A stretch of 55,324 bases of DNA, from positions 1-55,324 of the forward strand of contig CBFIDK010000010.1 in NCBI GenBank assembly GCA_965661345.1. The letters are read 5' to 3'. The notes beneath the pieces were generated by a model, which did no database searches, was not told where the DNA came from, and saw only the letters and a list, made by a program, of their open reading frames with translations. How positions within the stretch are numbered: the first letter of the stretch is position 1; each line of letters opens with the position of its first letter. Both the position numbers and the translations under genes were made by a program. The DNA is from GCA-2862585 sp965661345 (GTDB lineage Bacteria > Bacteroidota > Bacteroidia > Flavobacteriales > UBA7312). Shown one piece after another: positions 35,938-44,588 of the stretch.

Positions 35938-36281
35938 TATGCTGGCGATTCTCCTTCGTTATCTGATTTTGTATTTCTGTGATAGATATTATCTTCCAAA
36001 AATTCTTGAACAGCTATTAAGGTTCCCTTAGGTAACTTTTCATAAAATTTGGAGACTTCTATCTGCTCACTGTTCTCAAAGATTTCCTCAATTGATTCAC
36101 TTGGAGTTGCAAACTCAGCTAATTTTGAAAGCAATTCTTCCTTAATATCTTTATTAATTTGAACAGCTCTTTTAGACATAACGGCAACTGCTTCATAAAG
36201 ATTTCCTGTTTTAGCAGCGATATCTTTTATGTTTTTTGTCTCCGTTGTGTTGTTTGCTTTTGATTTTTTAAAATCTGTCAT
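35937..36281 (-). CDS. rpoZ: RNA polymerase subunit omega (Bacteroidota type)
   Basis: This is a 114-residue omega subunit, which folds and stabilises the beta' subunit in the RNA polymerase complex. The conserved core is KTGNLYEAVAVMSKRAVQINKDIKEEL (about 23-50), with the Arg-Ala-x-Gln-Ile contact region typical of omega. The extended acidic C-terminus (SDNEGESPA) is characteristic of Bacteroidota. It overlaps coaBC by one base and bamD by one base, so the three are co-translated. In other bacteria omega also forms a (p)ppGpp site together with beta'; that could not be judged here because the relevant N-terminal motif is not clear. Confidence 0.9.
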   Translation of the reverse strand: MTDFKKSKANNTTETKNIKDIAAKTGNLYEAVAVMSKRAVQINKDIKEELLSKLAEFATPSESIEEIFENSEQIEVSKFYEKLPKGTLIAVQEFLEDNIYHRNTKSDNEGESPA

Positions 36282-37069
36282 TATTGAAACTTTTCTAGTT
36301 GTTTAATTGTTTTGTCATGAATACCTTGAGCAAGCTTCATCAATTTATCATCTGAAAAATTATTCTTGAAAAATTTAAATGATGCTAAGGTATTGTTTAA
36401 CCTATCCTCTTTTTTACTCAATACACTATTAACCGCTAGGTTGTAATTAGCATTGAGTATGAGGAATTGGATTTCAGATTGATTATCAATTGTTGGATAA
36501 TCAATTATTAAATTGTTTAATGATGTAATAGCGGCTTTGTAGTCTGCTATGTCGTAATATAGTTTTGCAATTTTAAATGCTTTTTTGTGAATTTTAAGTG
36601 TTAGTTGATCTATCAGCTCATTGCATTTGTCAACTTTATCACTTTCAGGGTAGATGTCAATAAAAGCTTGTAATTCTTCGATTGCTTTTAATGTATTTGT
36701 TTTATCGAGTGTTGGTGATGGAGACTCTAAAAAGTAACAATAAGCAGCCATGTAAGCTAACTCTTCTTTGTGAATACTATTTGGGTAGGTAAGCGTAAAT
36801 ATTTTGAAATAATAACTTGCTAACATGTTTGCTCCCAAACCATAATGCGTGTAAGCCAGTAGATAATCTACTTCTTCCGCTTTGCTAGTTCCCTTGTATA
36901 AAATGTGTAATTCATCTAGTAAAGGAAGTGCTTTAAAGTACTCTGTTTCCTCATAATATTGTTTAGCCATATGGTATTTTAAATCCACATCACTGCTTTT
37001 AAGTATTTTTTGATACCCATTGCAGGAAAATAGTACAGCAATAAAAGATATGTATAGGAATAATTTCAT
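36281..37069 (-). CDS. bamD: Outer membrane assembly lipoprotein BamD
   Basis: This 262-residue lipoprotein, an essential part of the BAM complex in other bacteria, sits on the inner face of the outer membrane and helps insert beta-barrel proteins. Lipobox VLFSC with the acylated Cys at about residue 16 (FIAVLFSCNGYQK). The rest is helical TPR-like: LKYHMAKQYYEETEYFKALPLLDEL, LAYTHYGLGANMLASYYFKIF, and ALEELQAFIDIYPESD-type repeats. I start at the ATG 37067-37069; a TTG two codons earlier is possible but less natural. TATCTTTG lies 16 bases upstream. The stop overlaps the rpoZ ATG by one base. It is probably the first gene of the bamD-rpoZ-coaBC-porD-recN transcript. Confidence 0.9.
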   Translation of the reverse strand: MKLFLYISFIAVLFSCNGYQKILKSSDVDLKYHMAKQYYEETEYFKALPLLDELHILYKGTSKAEEVDYLLAYTHYGLGANMLASYYFKIFTLTYPNSIHKEELAYMAAYCYFLESPSPTLDKTNTLKAIEELQAFIDIYPESDKVDKCNELIDQLTLKIHKKAFKIAKLYYDIADYKAAITSLNNLIIDYPTIDNQSEIQFLILNANYNLAVNSVLSKKEDRLNNTLASFKFFKNNFSDDKLMKLAQGIHDKTIKQLEKFQ

Positions 37070-37085
37070 CGTCAAAATAGTTGTG

Positions 37086-37093
37086 CAAAGATA
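37086..37093 (-). promoter_or_regulatory. Candidate -7 element before bamD
   Basis: The minus strand reads TATCTTTG (exact TAnnTTTG), 16 bases before the bamD ATG. It would drive the bamD-rpoZ-coaBC-porD-recN run. Confidence 0.5.
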
Positions 37094-37173
37094 ACAATTG
37101 GAACGAGTTTTGAAATAGTTTATTTCATGTCAAGACATTTAAGTCTAATATTGTGATATAAATTCTAAATTGT

Positions 37174-37181
37174 TATCTTAG
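37174..37181 (+). promoter_or_regulatory. Candidate promoter of the SPT-like gene
   Basis: TATCTTAG is one mismatch from TAnnTTTG, with a TTG at 37151-37153 twenty bases upstream. This is the best -33/-7 pair I could see in the window. The start codon at 37205 is 23 bases downstream. Confidence 0.45.
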
Positions 37182-37204
37182 CGGACTTAATTTTATACGT
37201 TTAA

Positions 37205-38446
37205 ATGGATCTTTTTGAAAAGATAAAAAACAACAGAGGGCCTCTAGGACAACACGCCAAAAGCGCACATGGATATTTTACTTTCCCTAAGCTGGAAGGA
37301 GAAATATCCAACAAGATGTTCTTCAGAGGAAAAGAGGTGTTAGTGTGGAGTGTCAATAATTATATTGGTTTATCAAACCAACCTGAAGTTAGGCAAGCTG
37401 ATGAACAAGCATCAAAAGAATGGGGATTAGGTTATCCGATGGGATCTAGAATGATGTCTGGAAATACCAATTACCACGAAGAGCTTGAAAATATGCTTTC
37501 AACATTCATGAGGAAAGAAGACACAATTCTTTTGAATTTCGGTTACCAAGGTATGCTTTCTTCTATTGACGCTCTTGTAGACCGTAAAGATGTGATCGTG
37601 TATGACAGCGAGTGCCATGCTTGTATAATTGATGGCGTTAGACTTCACCAAGGCAAACGATTCGTATTCCCTCACAACAATATTGAAAATTTTGAAAAAC
37701 AACTTCAAAGAGCTCAAAAAATTGTTGAAGAAACTGGTGGTGGAATACTAGTAATTACTGAAGGTGTTTTTGGTATGTCTGGTGATCTTGGTAAAATAAG
37801 AGAGATTTCTAAATTAAAATCTAAATATAACTTTAGATTATTTGTTGATGATGCGCATGGTTTTGGTACCATGGGAAAACATGGTTATGGTACTGGTGAA
37901 CACCTTCAGTGTCATGATGAAATTGACGTTTATTTTGGAACATTTGCTAAGTCAATGGCAAGTATTGGTGCTTTTATCTCTTCAACCGAAGATGTGGTAG
38001 AGTTCTTAAGGTACAATATGCGTTCACAGATTTTTGCTAAATCACTACCTACTCCATTAGTAATCGGTGCTATTAAACGTTTGGAATTATTACAAAATAG
38101 AACAGAATTAAAAGACCAATTGTGGAAAGTTGCTAATAGCCTTCAATCCGGCTTGAAAGAAGCTGGATTTAATTTAGGTAATACTGAATCTGCTGTGACT
38201 CCTGTTTATCTTTCTGGTGGCGTTGGTGAAGCTACTAATTTAACCCTCGATTTAAGGGAAAATTATGGCATTTTCTGCTCAATAGTAACTTATCCAGTTG
38301 TTCCTAAAGGCGTTATCTTATTACGACTTATTCCGACTGCTATTCATACACAAGAAGATGTTCAATACACTATTGATTCATTTTCTTCCATTAAGAATAA
38401 ATTAGAAAACGGGGAATATATTTCTGAAAGTTTGGCTAGCTTTTAA
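37205..38446 (+). CDS. PLP-dependent acyltransferase, serine palmitoyltransferase-like
   Basis: This is a 413-residue alpha-oxoamine synthase (class II aminotransferase fold) of the group that condenses an amino acid with a fatty acyl-CoA. Seen: NNYIGLSNQPEV and SRMMSGNTNYH near the N-terminus, His138 in SECHACIIDG, DDAHGFG (215-221), and the PLP lysine in GTFAKSMAS (Lys249). Similar Bacteroidota proteins are serine palmitoyltransferase (sphingolipids) or the cysteate-using enzyme of sulfonolipid/capnine synthesis; KBL and BioF relatives are alternatives. Sequence alone does not show the amino acid used. It runs tail to tail into dapA with an 11-base overlap. Other lipid genes are not nearby. 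Confidence 0.85.
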   Translation: MDLFEKIKNNRGPLGQHAKSAHGYFTFPKLEGEISNKMFFRGKEVLVWSVNNYIGLSNQPEVRQADEQASKEWGLGYPMGSRMMSGNTNYHEELENMLSTFMRKEDTILLNFGYQGMLSSIDALVDRKDVIVYDSECHACIIDGVRLHQGKRFVFPHNNIENFEKQLQRAQKIVEETGGGILVITEGVFGMSGDLGKIREISKLKSKYNFRLFVDDAHGFGTMGKHGYGTGEHLQCHDEIDVYFGTFAKSMASIGAFISSTEDVVEFLRYNMRSQIFAKSLPTPLVIGAIKRLELLQNRTELKDQLWKVANSLQSGLKEAGFNLGNTESAVTPVYLSGGVGEATNLTLDLRENYGIFCSIVTYPVVPKGVILLRLIPTAIHTQEDVQYTIDSFSSIKNKLENGEYISESLASF

Positions 38447-39320
38447 GATTAGCTAAACCTTTTTTGATATTTAGTTCAATCTTTTCAGACGCTTTTACTA
38501 GAGGAAGCCTTACACCGTCGTCACAGATTTCTAGGAGTTTAAGCATCTTTTTTATTCCTGCTGGATTTCCCTCTGCAAACAAAGGATTTACAAAGCCCAG
38601 TATTTTGTAGTTTATGTTTCTTGCACTTTCAATTTGATTATCCATCGCAAAATTCACCATTGATGAAAATTCATTTGGCAATCCTTGACCAAGGACTGAT
38701 ATTACTCCTTCACCACCCATTGCAATAATCGGTAAAGTTATAGCATCATCACCTGAAAGCACTTTGAAATTAGAAGGTTTACAATTGATAATATCCATTA
38801 TTTGTGACATATCGCCACTCGCTTCTTTTATTGCTATTATATTTTCAAAATCATTTGCTAACCTTAAAGTAGTTTCTGCTGTCATGTTTGAAGAAGTTCT
38901 TCCTGGCACATTATACAATATGATAGGAAGAGGCGATTCTTCAGAAATAGCTTTAAAATGCTGGTAAATTCCTTCTTGAGTTGGCTTGTTATAAGATGGA
39001 GAAACGGAAAGAACAGCATCAACACCCTCTAAATTATAGTTAGAAAAGGATTCTATAACACTTGTTGTGTTGTTTCCTCCTATTCCTAGAACAATGGGCA
39101 ATCTGTTTTGATTGACCATTTTGATATGTTCTAAAACTTGACTCTTTTCTTGACTTGACAAGGTTACGCTTTCACCGGTAGTACCTAAAACAACTAAAAA
39201 ATCTATACCACCATCTACACAATGATTGACTAATTTCGATAATCCTTCAAAATCAATTGAATAATCATTTTTAAATGGAGTAACTAAGGCTACACCAGTT
39301 CCGTTAATGTTTGAGTGCAT
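38436..39320 (-). CDS. dapA: 4-hydroxy-tetrahydrodipicolinate synthase
   Basis: This 294-residue TIM-barrel aldolase condenses pyruvate with aspartate semialdehyde in the diaminopimelate/lysine pathway. Active-site features: GTTGE at 46-50, Tyr136 in ILYNVPGRTS and the Schiff-base Lys165 in IIAIKEASGD. Also seen are SPSYNKPTQEG and SGDDAITLPI. The length matches the family. Its start overlaps the end of the upstream DUF6913-like gene by 17 bases, and its last 11 bases overlap the convergent SPT-like gene. Transcription likely comes from the ligA side. Confidence 0.97.
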   Translation of the reverse strand: MHSNINGTGVALVTPFKNDYSIDFEGLSKLVNHCVDGGIDFLVVLGTTGESVTLSSQEKSQVLEHIKMVNQNRLPIVLGIGGNNTTSVIESFSNYNLEGVDAVLSVSPSYNKPTQEGIYQHFKAISEESPLPIILYNVPGRTSSNMTAETTLRLANDFENIIAIKEASGDMSQIMDIINCKPSNFKVLSGDDAITLPIIAMGGEGVISVLGQGLPNEFSSMVNFAMDNQIESARNINYKILGFVNPLFAEGNPAGIKKMLKLLEICDDGVRLPLVKASEKIELNIKKGLANLKS

Positions 39321-39867
39321 TTTTCTGGTTTATTAAATTTAAATAATGTTTAACCTCATTAATTAGCGCAGATAATGAATCTTTTTTAACATCAATCATC
39401 ATATCATAGATAGACAAGTCATGCTCGTATTTTCCAACTTTAAATTTTGCTCGTGAACCGCCCGCTAAATACTTAACTGGCACACAATTACTCGTACATA
39501 GATTTATGAGTATGTCGTAATCCTTCTCTAGGAAATTCTTTATAATATAGTTTTGAGGCTTGTAATACCAATTTAAATCTTTTAGAAAAAAGAAATCAAA
39601 TTGTAACATTGGCATATGGTGATGCGTTAATTCATTTTTATTAACAAACCCAAGTGCTTTTACATCCTTTTTGGACTGAAATAATTCGTTAGCAAATTCA
39701 CTAACCAACATCATATCATCAATGATGGTGGCATCGTATAAAATACCAATTGATTTTGCAGTATGAAAGTTATGCACTTCTCTCATTCGATTGTTATGCT
39801 TTAGGTCTCGTTTAAAAACAAACTCTCCTACTTTTTGTTTTATATTTTCAATAAACTGAATTTGCAT
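39304..39867 (-). CDS. DUF6913-like conserved protein
   Basis: This 187-residue soluble protein has no signal peptide. I recall it as a family found beside ligA and dapA in flavobacteria (DUF6913), with no known function. Features visible: a basic N-terminus (KRDLKHNNRMREVHNFHTAKSIGILYDAT), FANELFQSKKDVKALGFVNK, and a hydrophobic core ending YDILINLCTSNCVPVKYLAGGSRAKFKVG, which resembles a flavodoxin-like alternation of strands and helices. It overlaps dapA by 17 bases and ligA by one base, so it is coupled to both. Function remains unknown; the synteny suggests co-expression with ligation and lysine synthesis rather than a shared pathway. Confidence 0.78.
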   Translation of the reverse strand: MQIQFIENIKQKVGEFVFKRDLKHNNRMREVHNFHTAKSIGILYDATIIDDMMLVSEFANELFQSKKDVKALGFVNKNELTHHHMPMLQFDFFFLKDLNWYYKPQNYIIKNFLEKDYDILINLCTSNCVPVKYLAGGSRAKFKVGKYEHDLSIYDMMIDVKKDSLSALINEVKHYLNLINQKNALKH

Positions 39868-41858
39868 TAACTTATTTTTCTAATAAATTCATCTTCTGAT
39901 ACTAATGGCACATTTAACGATTCGGCTTTTATTAATTTACTAGGCCCCATGTTTTTTCCAGCGACTACAAAAGTAGTTTTTTTAGAAATTGAACTCACAT
40001 TTTTTCCGCCATGTTGTTCAATTATTTTTTTCAACTCATCTCTAGAGTATTTTTCAAACACACCAGAAATAACAATTGACATGCCTGAAAGCTTGTCTGA
40101 AATGGCTTTTTTATCCTCTCCAATTTCAAAAGTTAAACCGTGTTCTTTTAGTCGTTGAATTAGTAGTTGATTGTCTGTATTCTTAAAAAATGATTCCACA
40201 CTTTCGGCTATTTTTTCTCCTATTTCATCAACATTTTCAAGCTCCTCTTTGGTTGCACTTACAATATTATCTATGTGGTGGTATTCTTTTACCAATACTT
40301 TGGATACTGTTTCTCCAACAAATCTAATTCCTAGAGAAAATAAAACTCTTTCAAATGGAATTTCTTTAGACTGTTCCAGTCCCAGGATGATATTACTGGC
40401 CCATTTTTCTCCGTCTTTTTTAAACGGCAATAAATCTTCCATTTTTAAATCGTACAAATCAGCTAATGTTCTAATTAGATTATGTTTAAAGAGTAAATCA
40501 ATCGTTTCGGGGCCAATACTCACAACATTTAAGGCTTTTTTGCTTATAAAATGTTCAAACCTTCCTTTGATTTGTGGAGGACAATTCAGCTCGTTAGGGC
40601 AATAGTGTTTTGCATCACCTTCATTTCTTATTAGTTTGCTTTTACATTCTGGGCAATGACTTAAATATATAGTTGGTTGAGAAAATAAATTACGCTCTTT
40701 TAGTGCTACTCCAACAATCTTTGGTATTATCTCCCCTCCTTTTTCTACATAAACTTTATCGCCTTCTCTTATATCTAGTTTTTCTATCTGATCTGCATTG
40801 TGTAATGATGCTCGCTTTACAACAGTACCTGCTAATAGTACTGGTTCTAAATTTGCTACGGGTGTAATTGCCCCCGTCCTTCCAACTTGATATGTTATCT
40901 CATTCAAGGTTGTGGAAACTTGTTCTGCTTTGAACTTATATGCTATTGCCCATCTGGGACTTTTGGCTGTAAAGCCCATTTGATCTTGTAATTTAAGGTC
41001 ATTAACCTTTATAACAATGCCATCTATATCATAAGGTAAATCATGTCTTTTTGAATCCCAATATTCTACAAAATCAATAACTTGTTCAATAGAGCTGCAT
41101 ACTGACGTTTCTGATGGAATTTTAAAACCCCATCTTTTTGCTTCTTGTAAATTATCGTAATGTACAGAGTGAGGCAGTTCCTTCCCTAGTAAATAGTATA
41201 AAAAACAATCTAAAGGCCGCTTTGCAACTTCTTTACTGTCTTGCATTTTCAAACTGCCTGAGGCTGCATTTCTTGGGTTTGCGAAGGGTTCTAGTTCTTC
41301 TGAAAGACGAGATACATTCATAGCCTCAAAACCTTTATGCGGCAAGAATATTTCCCCACGTATTTCAAATGATTTAGGATGGTTTCCTTTGAGTTTTAAC
41401 GGAATACTTTTAATGGTTTTTACATTAGTTGTAACATCATCACCTTCCGTTCCATTTCCTCTTGTTAGAGCTTGAACTAAAGCACCATTTTCATAGGTTA
41501 AACTTATTGATACACCATCGTATTTTAATTCGCATACATATTCTATGTTTGTCTCAACTAGTTTAGTTATTCGTTTGTCAAAGTCATACAAATCTTCATT
41601 AGAATATGTATTTCCTAATGAAAGCATTCTGTATTTGTGTGGTACTGTTTTGAAGGATTTAATCAATTCTCCTCCTACCCTTTGACTTGGGGAAGTTTCG
41701 TCAAAGTATTGTGGATTTTCAGCTTCAAGCTTAATGAGTTCTTCGAGTAACATATCAAACTCATAATCACTAATTAAGGGCTTATCCAAAACATAGTAAT
41801 TGTAATTGTGATCGTTTAACTCTTGTCGCAGTTGATTGATTCGTTCCTTTGCACTCAT
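39867..41858 (-). CDS. ligA: NAD-dependent DNA ligase
   Basis: This 663-residue ligase seals nicks in replication and repair using NAD+. Order: N-terminal Ia domain with YYVLDKPLISDYEFD and SPSQRVGGE, adenylation domain with the nucleotidyl Lys112 in CELKYDG, OB fold, a four-Cys zinc finger (CPECKSKLIRNEG...HYCP...NCP), tandem helix-hairpin-helix region, and a C-terminal BRCT domain with SGMSIVISGVFEKYSRDEL and the GGKNVSSISKKTTF segment. The length and layout match the family (about 660-670). It overlaps the next gene by one base. prmC lies 12 bases upstream on the same strand. Confidence 0.97.
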   Translation of the reverse strand: MSAKERINQLRQELNDHNYNYYVLDKPLISDYEFDMLLEELIKLEAENPQYFDETSPSQRVGGELIKSFKTVPHKYRMLSLGNTYSNEDLYDFDKRITKLVETNIEYVCELKYDGVSISLTYENGALVQALTRGNGTEGDDVTTNVKTIKSIPLKLKGNHPKSFEIRGEIFLPHKGFEAMNVSRLSEELEPFANPRNAASGSLKMQDSKEVAKRPLDCFLYYLLGKELPHSVHYDNLQEAKRWGFKIPSETSVCSSIEQVIDFVEYWDSKRHDLPYDIDGIVIKVNDLKLQDQMGFTAKSPRWAIAYKFKAEQVSTTLNEITYQVGRTGAITPVANLEPVLLAGTVVKRASLHNADQIEKLDIREGDKVYVEKGGEIIPKIVGVALKERNLFSQPTIYLSHCPECKSKLIRNEGDAKHYCPNELNCPPQIKGRFEHFISKKALNVVSIGPETIDLLFKHNLIRTLADLYDLKMEDLLPFKKDGEKWASNIILGLEQSKEIPFERVLFSLGIRFVGETVSKVLVKEYHHIDNIVSATKEELENVDEIGEKIAESVESFFKNTDNQLLIQRLKEHGLTFEIGEDKKAISDKLSGMSIVISGVFEKYSRDELKKIIEQHGGKNVSSISKKTTFVVAGKNMGPSKLIKAESLNVPLVSEDEFIRKIS

Positions 41859-41870
41859 TACACTTCGAAT

Positions 41871-42710
41871 TTACAACTTCCAAACGGCTTTTACCATTCT
41901 ATTTTTACCTTGCATATCTTTTTTTATTAAGATGTCGCTAAATAAATTCTTCTCTAATAAACGTTTAATTTCTGTTGCTTTTTGTTCATTTATTTCAAAA
42001 AACAAGACGCCTTCATCTTTCAAATTCATCTTAGAAAACTCCACGATGCGTTCATAATACTTTAGCGCCTCATCGTCATTTATAAACAGTGCTAGTTCGG
42101 GCTCATAATCCAAAACATTTTTTTGCATTACTAATTTTTCGCTTTCAAGAACGTATGGTGGATTACTTACTATAAAATCAAATTTATTATCAAACTGAAA
42201 ATCGTCAAATATATCGTGAGTAAAAAAATCAATACTTACATTATTTTGTTTAGCATTACGTTTTGCCAACTCTAAAGCACCTACTGAAATATCCAAAGCA
42301 TTCATCTGAATATTTGATAAGGCTGCTAGTGAAATAGCTATGCATCCACTTCCTGTACCAATGTCTAAGCCTCTTTTAAAATTATCCTCCAGAATCCAAT
42401 GAACAAGTTCTTCTGTTTCAGGACGCGGAATTAAACAAGATGGATTTAGTGTAAACGTGAGTCCACAAAATTCACATTCTTCTAATACGTATTGAATTGG
42501 TTCATGTTTTTTTAACCTTGAAACAATTTCAGTAAATGTATTTATTTCTTCGCTTGATAAAGAGAAATCAGCATTCAATAACCATTCCGATCTGCTAGAA
42601 TTAAAGATGGAATGTATACACCAATAGAATAAACTTTCAGTTTCAATATCAGAGTAAACCAAATGTAATTCGGATTTAAATAATGGCAATATGTCATTTG
42701 ACATTTTCAT
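41871..42710 (-). CDS. prmC: Peptide chain release factor N5-glutamine methyltransferase
   Basis: This 279-residue SAM-dependent methyltransferase methylates the GGQ glutamine of release factors RF1/RF2. It has an N-terminal helical domain (1-90), then the Rossmann domain with LDIGTGSGCIAISLA (about 115-129) and the catalytic NPPY at 183-186 in FIVSNPPYVLES. The IPRPETEELV segment before the fold is diagnostic of PrmC/HemK. The start is the ATG at 42708-42710; a second ATG two codons on is also possible. A near-match -7 (TAAATTGG) lies only four bases before the ATG, back to back with the ribD promoter. ligA follows. Confidence 0.94.
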   Translation of the reverse strand: MKMSNDILPLFKSELHLVYSDIETESLFYWCIHSIFNSSRSEWLLNADFSLSSEEINTFTEIVSRLKKHEPIQYVLEECEFCGLTFTLNPSCLIPRPETEELVHWILEDNFKRGLDIGTGSGCIAISLAALSNIQMNALDISVGALELAKRNAKQNNVSIDFFTHDIFDDFQFDNKFDFIVSNPPYVLESEKLVMQKNVLDYEPELALFINDDEALKYYERIVEFSKMNLKDEGVLFFEINEQKATEIKRLLEKNLFSDILIKKDMQGKNRMVKAVWKL

Positions 42711-42714
42711 CCGA

Positions 42715-42722
42715 CCAATTTA
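42715..42722 (-). promoter_or_regulatory. Candidate -7 element before prmC (one mismatch)
   Basis: The minus strand reads TAAATTGG, one base off TAnnTTTG, then TCGG and the prmC ATG. It lies two bases from the ribD -7 element on the other strand. Confidence 0.35.
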
Positions 42723-42724
42723 CT

Positions 42725-42732
42725 TATTTTTG
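42725..42732 (+). promoter_or_regulatory. Candidate -7 element before ribD
   Basis: TATTTTTG matches TAnnTTTG exactly, nine bases before the ATG at 42742. A TTTG at 42697-42700 could serve as -33 but the spacing of 24 bases is long. Confidence 0.45.
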
Positions 42733-42741
42733 TGCGTGTTG

Positions 42742-43752
42742 ATGGATGAAAAATATATGAAGATTTGTATTGATTTGGCGTTAAATGGCTTTCCTAAAGC
42801 CTTGCCAAATCCTCTTGTCGGTTGTGTTATTGTGCACAATGGTAAAATTATCGGTAAGGGCTTTCATCAAAATTATGGTGAAAACCATGCTGAAGTAAAC
42901 GCCATTAACAGCGTAGAAAACAAATCTTTACTTCATGAATCCACCCTCTATGTTACACTAGAACCATGTTCGCACTTTGGTAAAACACCGCCTTGTGCCA
43001 ACTTAATCATTGATTCGAAAATCTCTAGAGTTGTTATTGGCAGTTTGGATACTTTCTCTAAAGTCAATGGAGAAGGCATCGAACGCTTGAAAGCATCAGG
43101 AATAAAAGTAAGCACTTCTGTTCTTGAGAAAGAGTGCCGCTCTATTAATTCACGTTTTTTTACTTTTCATGAGAAAAAACGTCCATATATAATTTTAAAA
43201 TGGGCTAAATCCAAAGATGGCTTCATAGCTCCAGTAAATCAGTTAAAACCTTTTTGGATGACTGGTAAGGCGTCTAAAACCTTGGTGCATAAGTGGCGAA
43301 GTGAAGAAAGCGCCATTTTAGTAGGTAAAAATACCGTCATCAAAGATAATCCCTTACTTACATGCAGAGAAATAGATGGCAAAAATCCAATTAGATTAGT
43401 CATTGATAAGAACTTATCCTTGTCTAGAGACCACCTTGTTTTTAATAATGAAGCATCTACTCTAGTAATTAACGATTCTGTTGATAACGATGAACATATT
43501 AAAATTGATTTTCAAGCATTCATTCCATCGTTAGTGAGGTCTTTACACCAAAGGGGGATTCAATCGCTAATTGTTGAAGGTGGAGCGCAAACTCTCCATA
43601 CATTCATAGATGCCAATTGTTGGGACGAAGCCAGAATATTCACCTCTAATAAAATTTTAGGTAATGGACTTCAATCTCCTGTAATTGAGAAAGTTGCAAA
43701 TTTTAAAGAGTCTATTAGTGAAGATGAATTATACTATTATTACAACTCATGA
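42742..43752 (+). CDS. ribD: Riboflavin biosynthesis deaminase/reductase RibD
   Basis: This 336-residue bifunctional enzyme of riboflavin synthesis deaminates and then reduces the pyrimidine intermediate. The N-terminal CDA-type deaminase (1-145) has HAEVNAI (from His49) and the zinc motif PCSHFGKTPPC (75-85). The C-terminal reductase (about 150-336) has WAKSKDGF, TGKASKTLVHKWRSEESAILVG and VEGGAQTLHTF. I start at ATG 42742 because the family begins with a DExYM segment; an upstream in-frame ATG would precede the promoter motif. The stop overlaps the EamA start by four bases. It leads a plus-strand run of four genes. Confidence 0.95.
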   Translation: MDEKYMKICIDLALNGFPKALPNPLVGCVIVHNGKIIGKGFHQNYGENHAEVNAINSVENKSLLHESTLYVTLEPCSHFGKTPPCANLIIDSKISRVVIGSLDTFSKVNGEGIERLKASGIKVSTSVLEKECRSINSRFFTFHEKKRPYIILKWAKSKDGFIAPVNQLKPFWMTGKASKTLVHKWRSEESAILVGKNTVIKDNPLLTCREIDGKNPIRLVIDKNLSLSRDHLVFNNEASTLVINDSVDNDEHIKIDFQAFIPSLVRSLHQRGIQSLIVEGGAQTLHTFIDANCWDEARIFTSNKILGNGLQSPVIEKVANFKESISEDELYYYYNS

Positions 43753-44588
43753 TAGATTTAAGTTTATCCATCGTTTTCACCATTTGTCTATTCTTATTTT
43801 TTAAAGAGTTTGATAGAAGAAATATTGATAATCTACAAGCAATAACCTTTAATTATCTCAGCGCAGGATTACTTTCATTAGTTTTAGGTCACTCAGGATA
43901 TACTTATGAAAATGTAATTCTATCGAATTGGTTTTTACCCACATTCTTTCTTGGAATTTTCTTTATCGTCATGTTTAATGTTATGGCACTTACCACTCAA
44001 CGCTTAGGGGTAACGGTTGGTTCTTTGGCCAGCAAAATGTCTCTGATAATTCCCGTAATAGTAGCTTTATTGTTTCAAGGAGACAACTGGACTTTACTTA
44101 AGATACTTGGAATATGCATTGCCTTACTTTCAGTGTACTTAACGGTTAAAAAAGAAGAAAAGCAAAGTGGGCCTATATACCTAGCAATTATTTTATTTTT
44201 AGGTGCTGGTGTATTGGATTCCATTCTATCGCACATTCAATATTTATACCTAGATAATCCTCAATCAAAAGATTACTTTACTACCACTGTATTTTTAGTT
44301 GCATTTAGTGTAGGAGCAATCTTGTTGTTACTCAAAAAACAAAAACCCACACTTAAAAATATAGTCGCAGGAATTTCTCTAGGAATTCCAAATTACTTCA
44401 GCATTTTCTTTGTGCTCAGAAGTTTAGAATCAATGGAGTCTAGCATAGTATTTCCTATTTTAAACATTGGAATTGTCATATTATCTGCTTTAATCGGATG
44501 GGGATATTACAAAGAACATTTATCCAAGCTTAATTGGTTGGGGGTCATCCTAGCCATTTCATCCATTTATATTTTGATTTACACTTAG
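43749..44588 (+). CDS. EamA-family (DMT) transporter
   Basis: This is a 279-residue permease with about ten hydrophobic helices in two EamA halves, beginning directly with a helix (LSLSIVFTICLFLFF). Helix-rich segments include FFLGIFFIVMFNVMALTTQ, MSLIIPVIVALLFQGD and the second half starting near residue 140. The substrate is unknown. It overlaps ribD by four bases and shares the last base of its TAG with the GTG of the YigZ gene. Its being wedged between ribD and yigZ suggests a metabolite-handling role, possibly riboflavin-related, but EamA proteins transport many compounds. A second, divergent EamA gene is at 9292-10200; the two are not close copies by eye. Confidence 0.85.
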   Translation: MIDLSLSIVFTICLFLFFKEFDRRNIDNLQAITFNYLSAGLLSLVLGHSGYTYENVILSNWFLPTFFLGIFFIVMFNVMALTTQRLGVTVGSLASKMSLIIPVIVALLFQGDNWTLLKILGICIALLSVYLTVKKEEKQSGPIYLAIILFLGAGVLDSILSHIQYLYLDNPQSKDYFTTTVFLVAFSVGAILLLLKKQKPTLKNIVAGISLGIPNYFSIFFVLRSLESMESSIVFPILNIGIVILSALIGWGYYKEHLSKLNWLGVILAISSIYILIYT

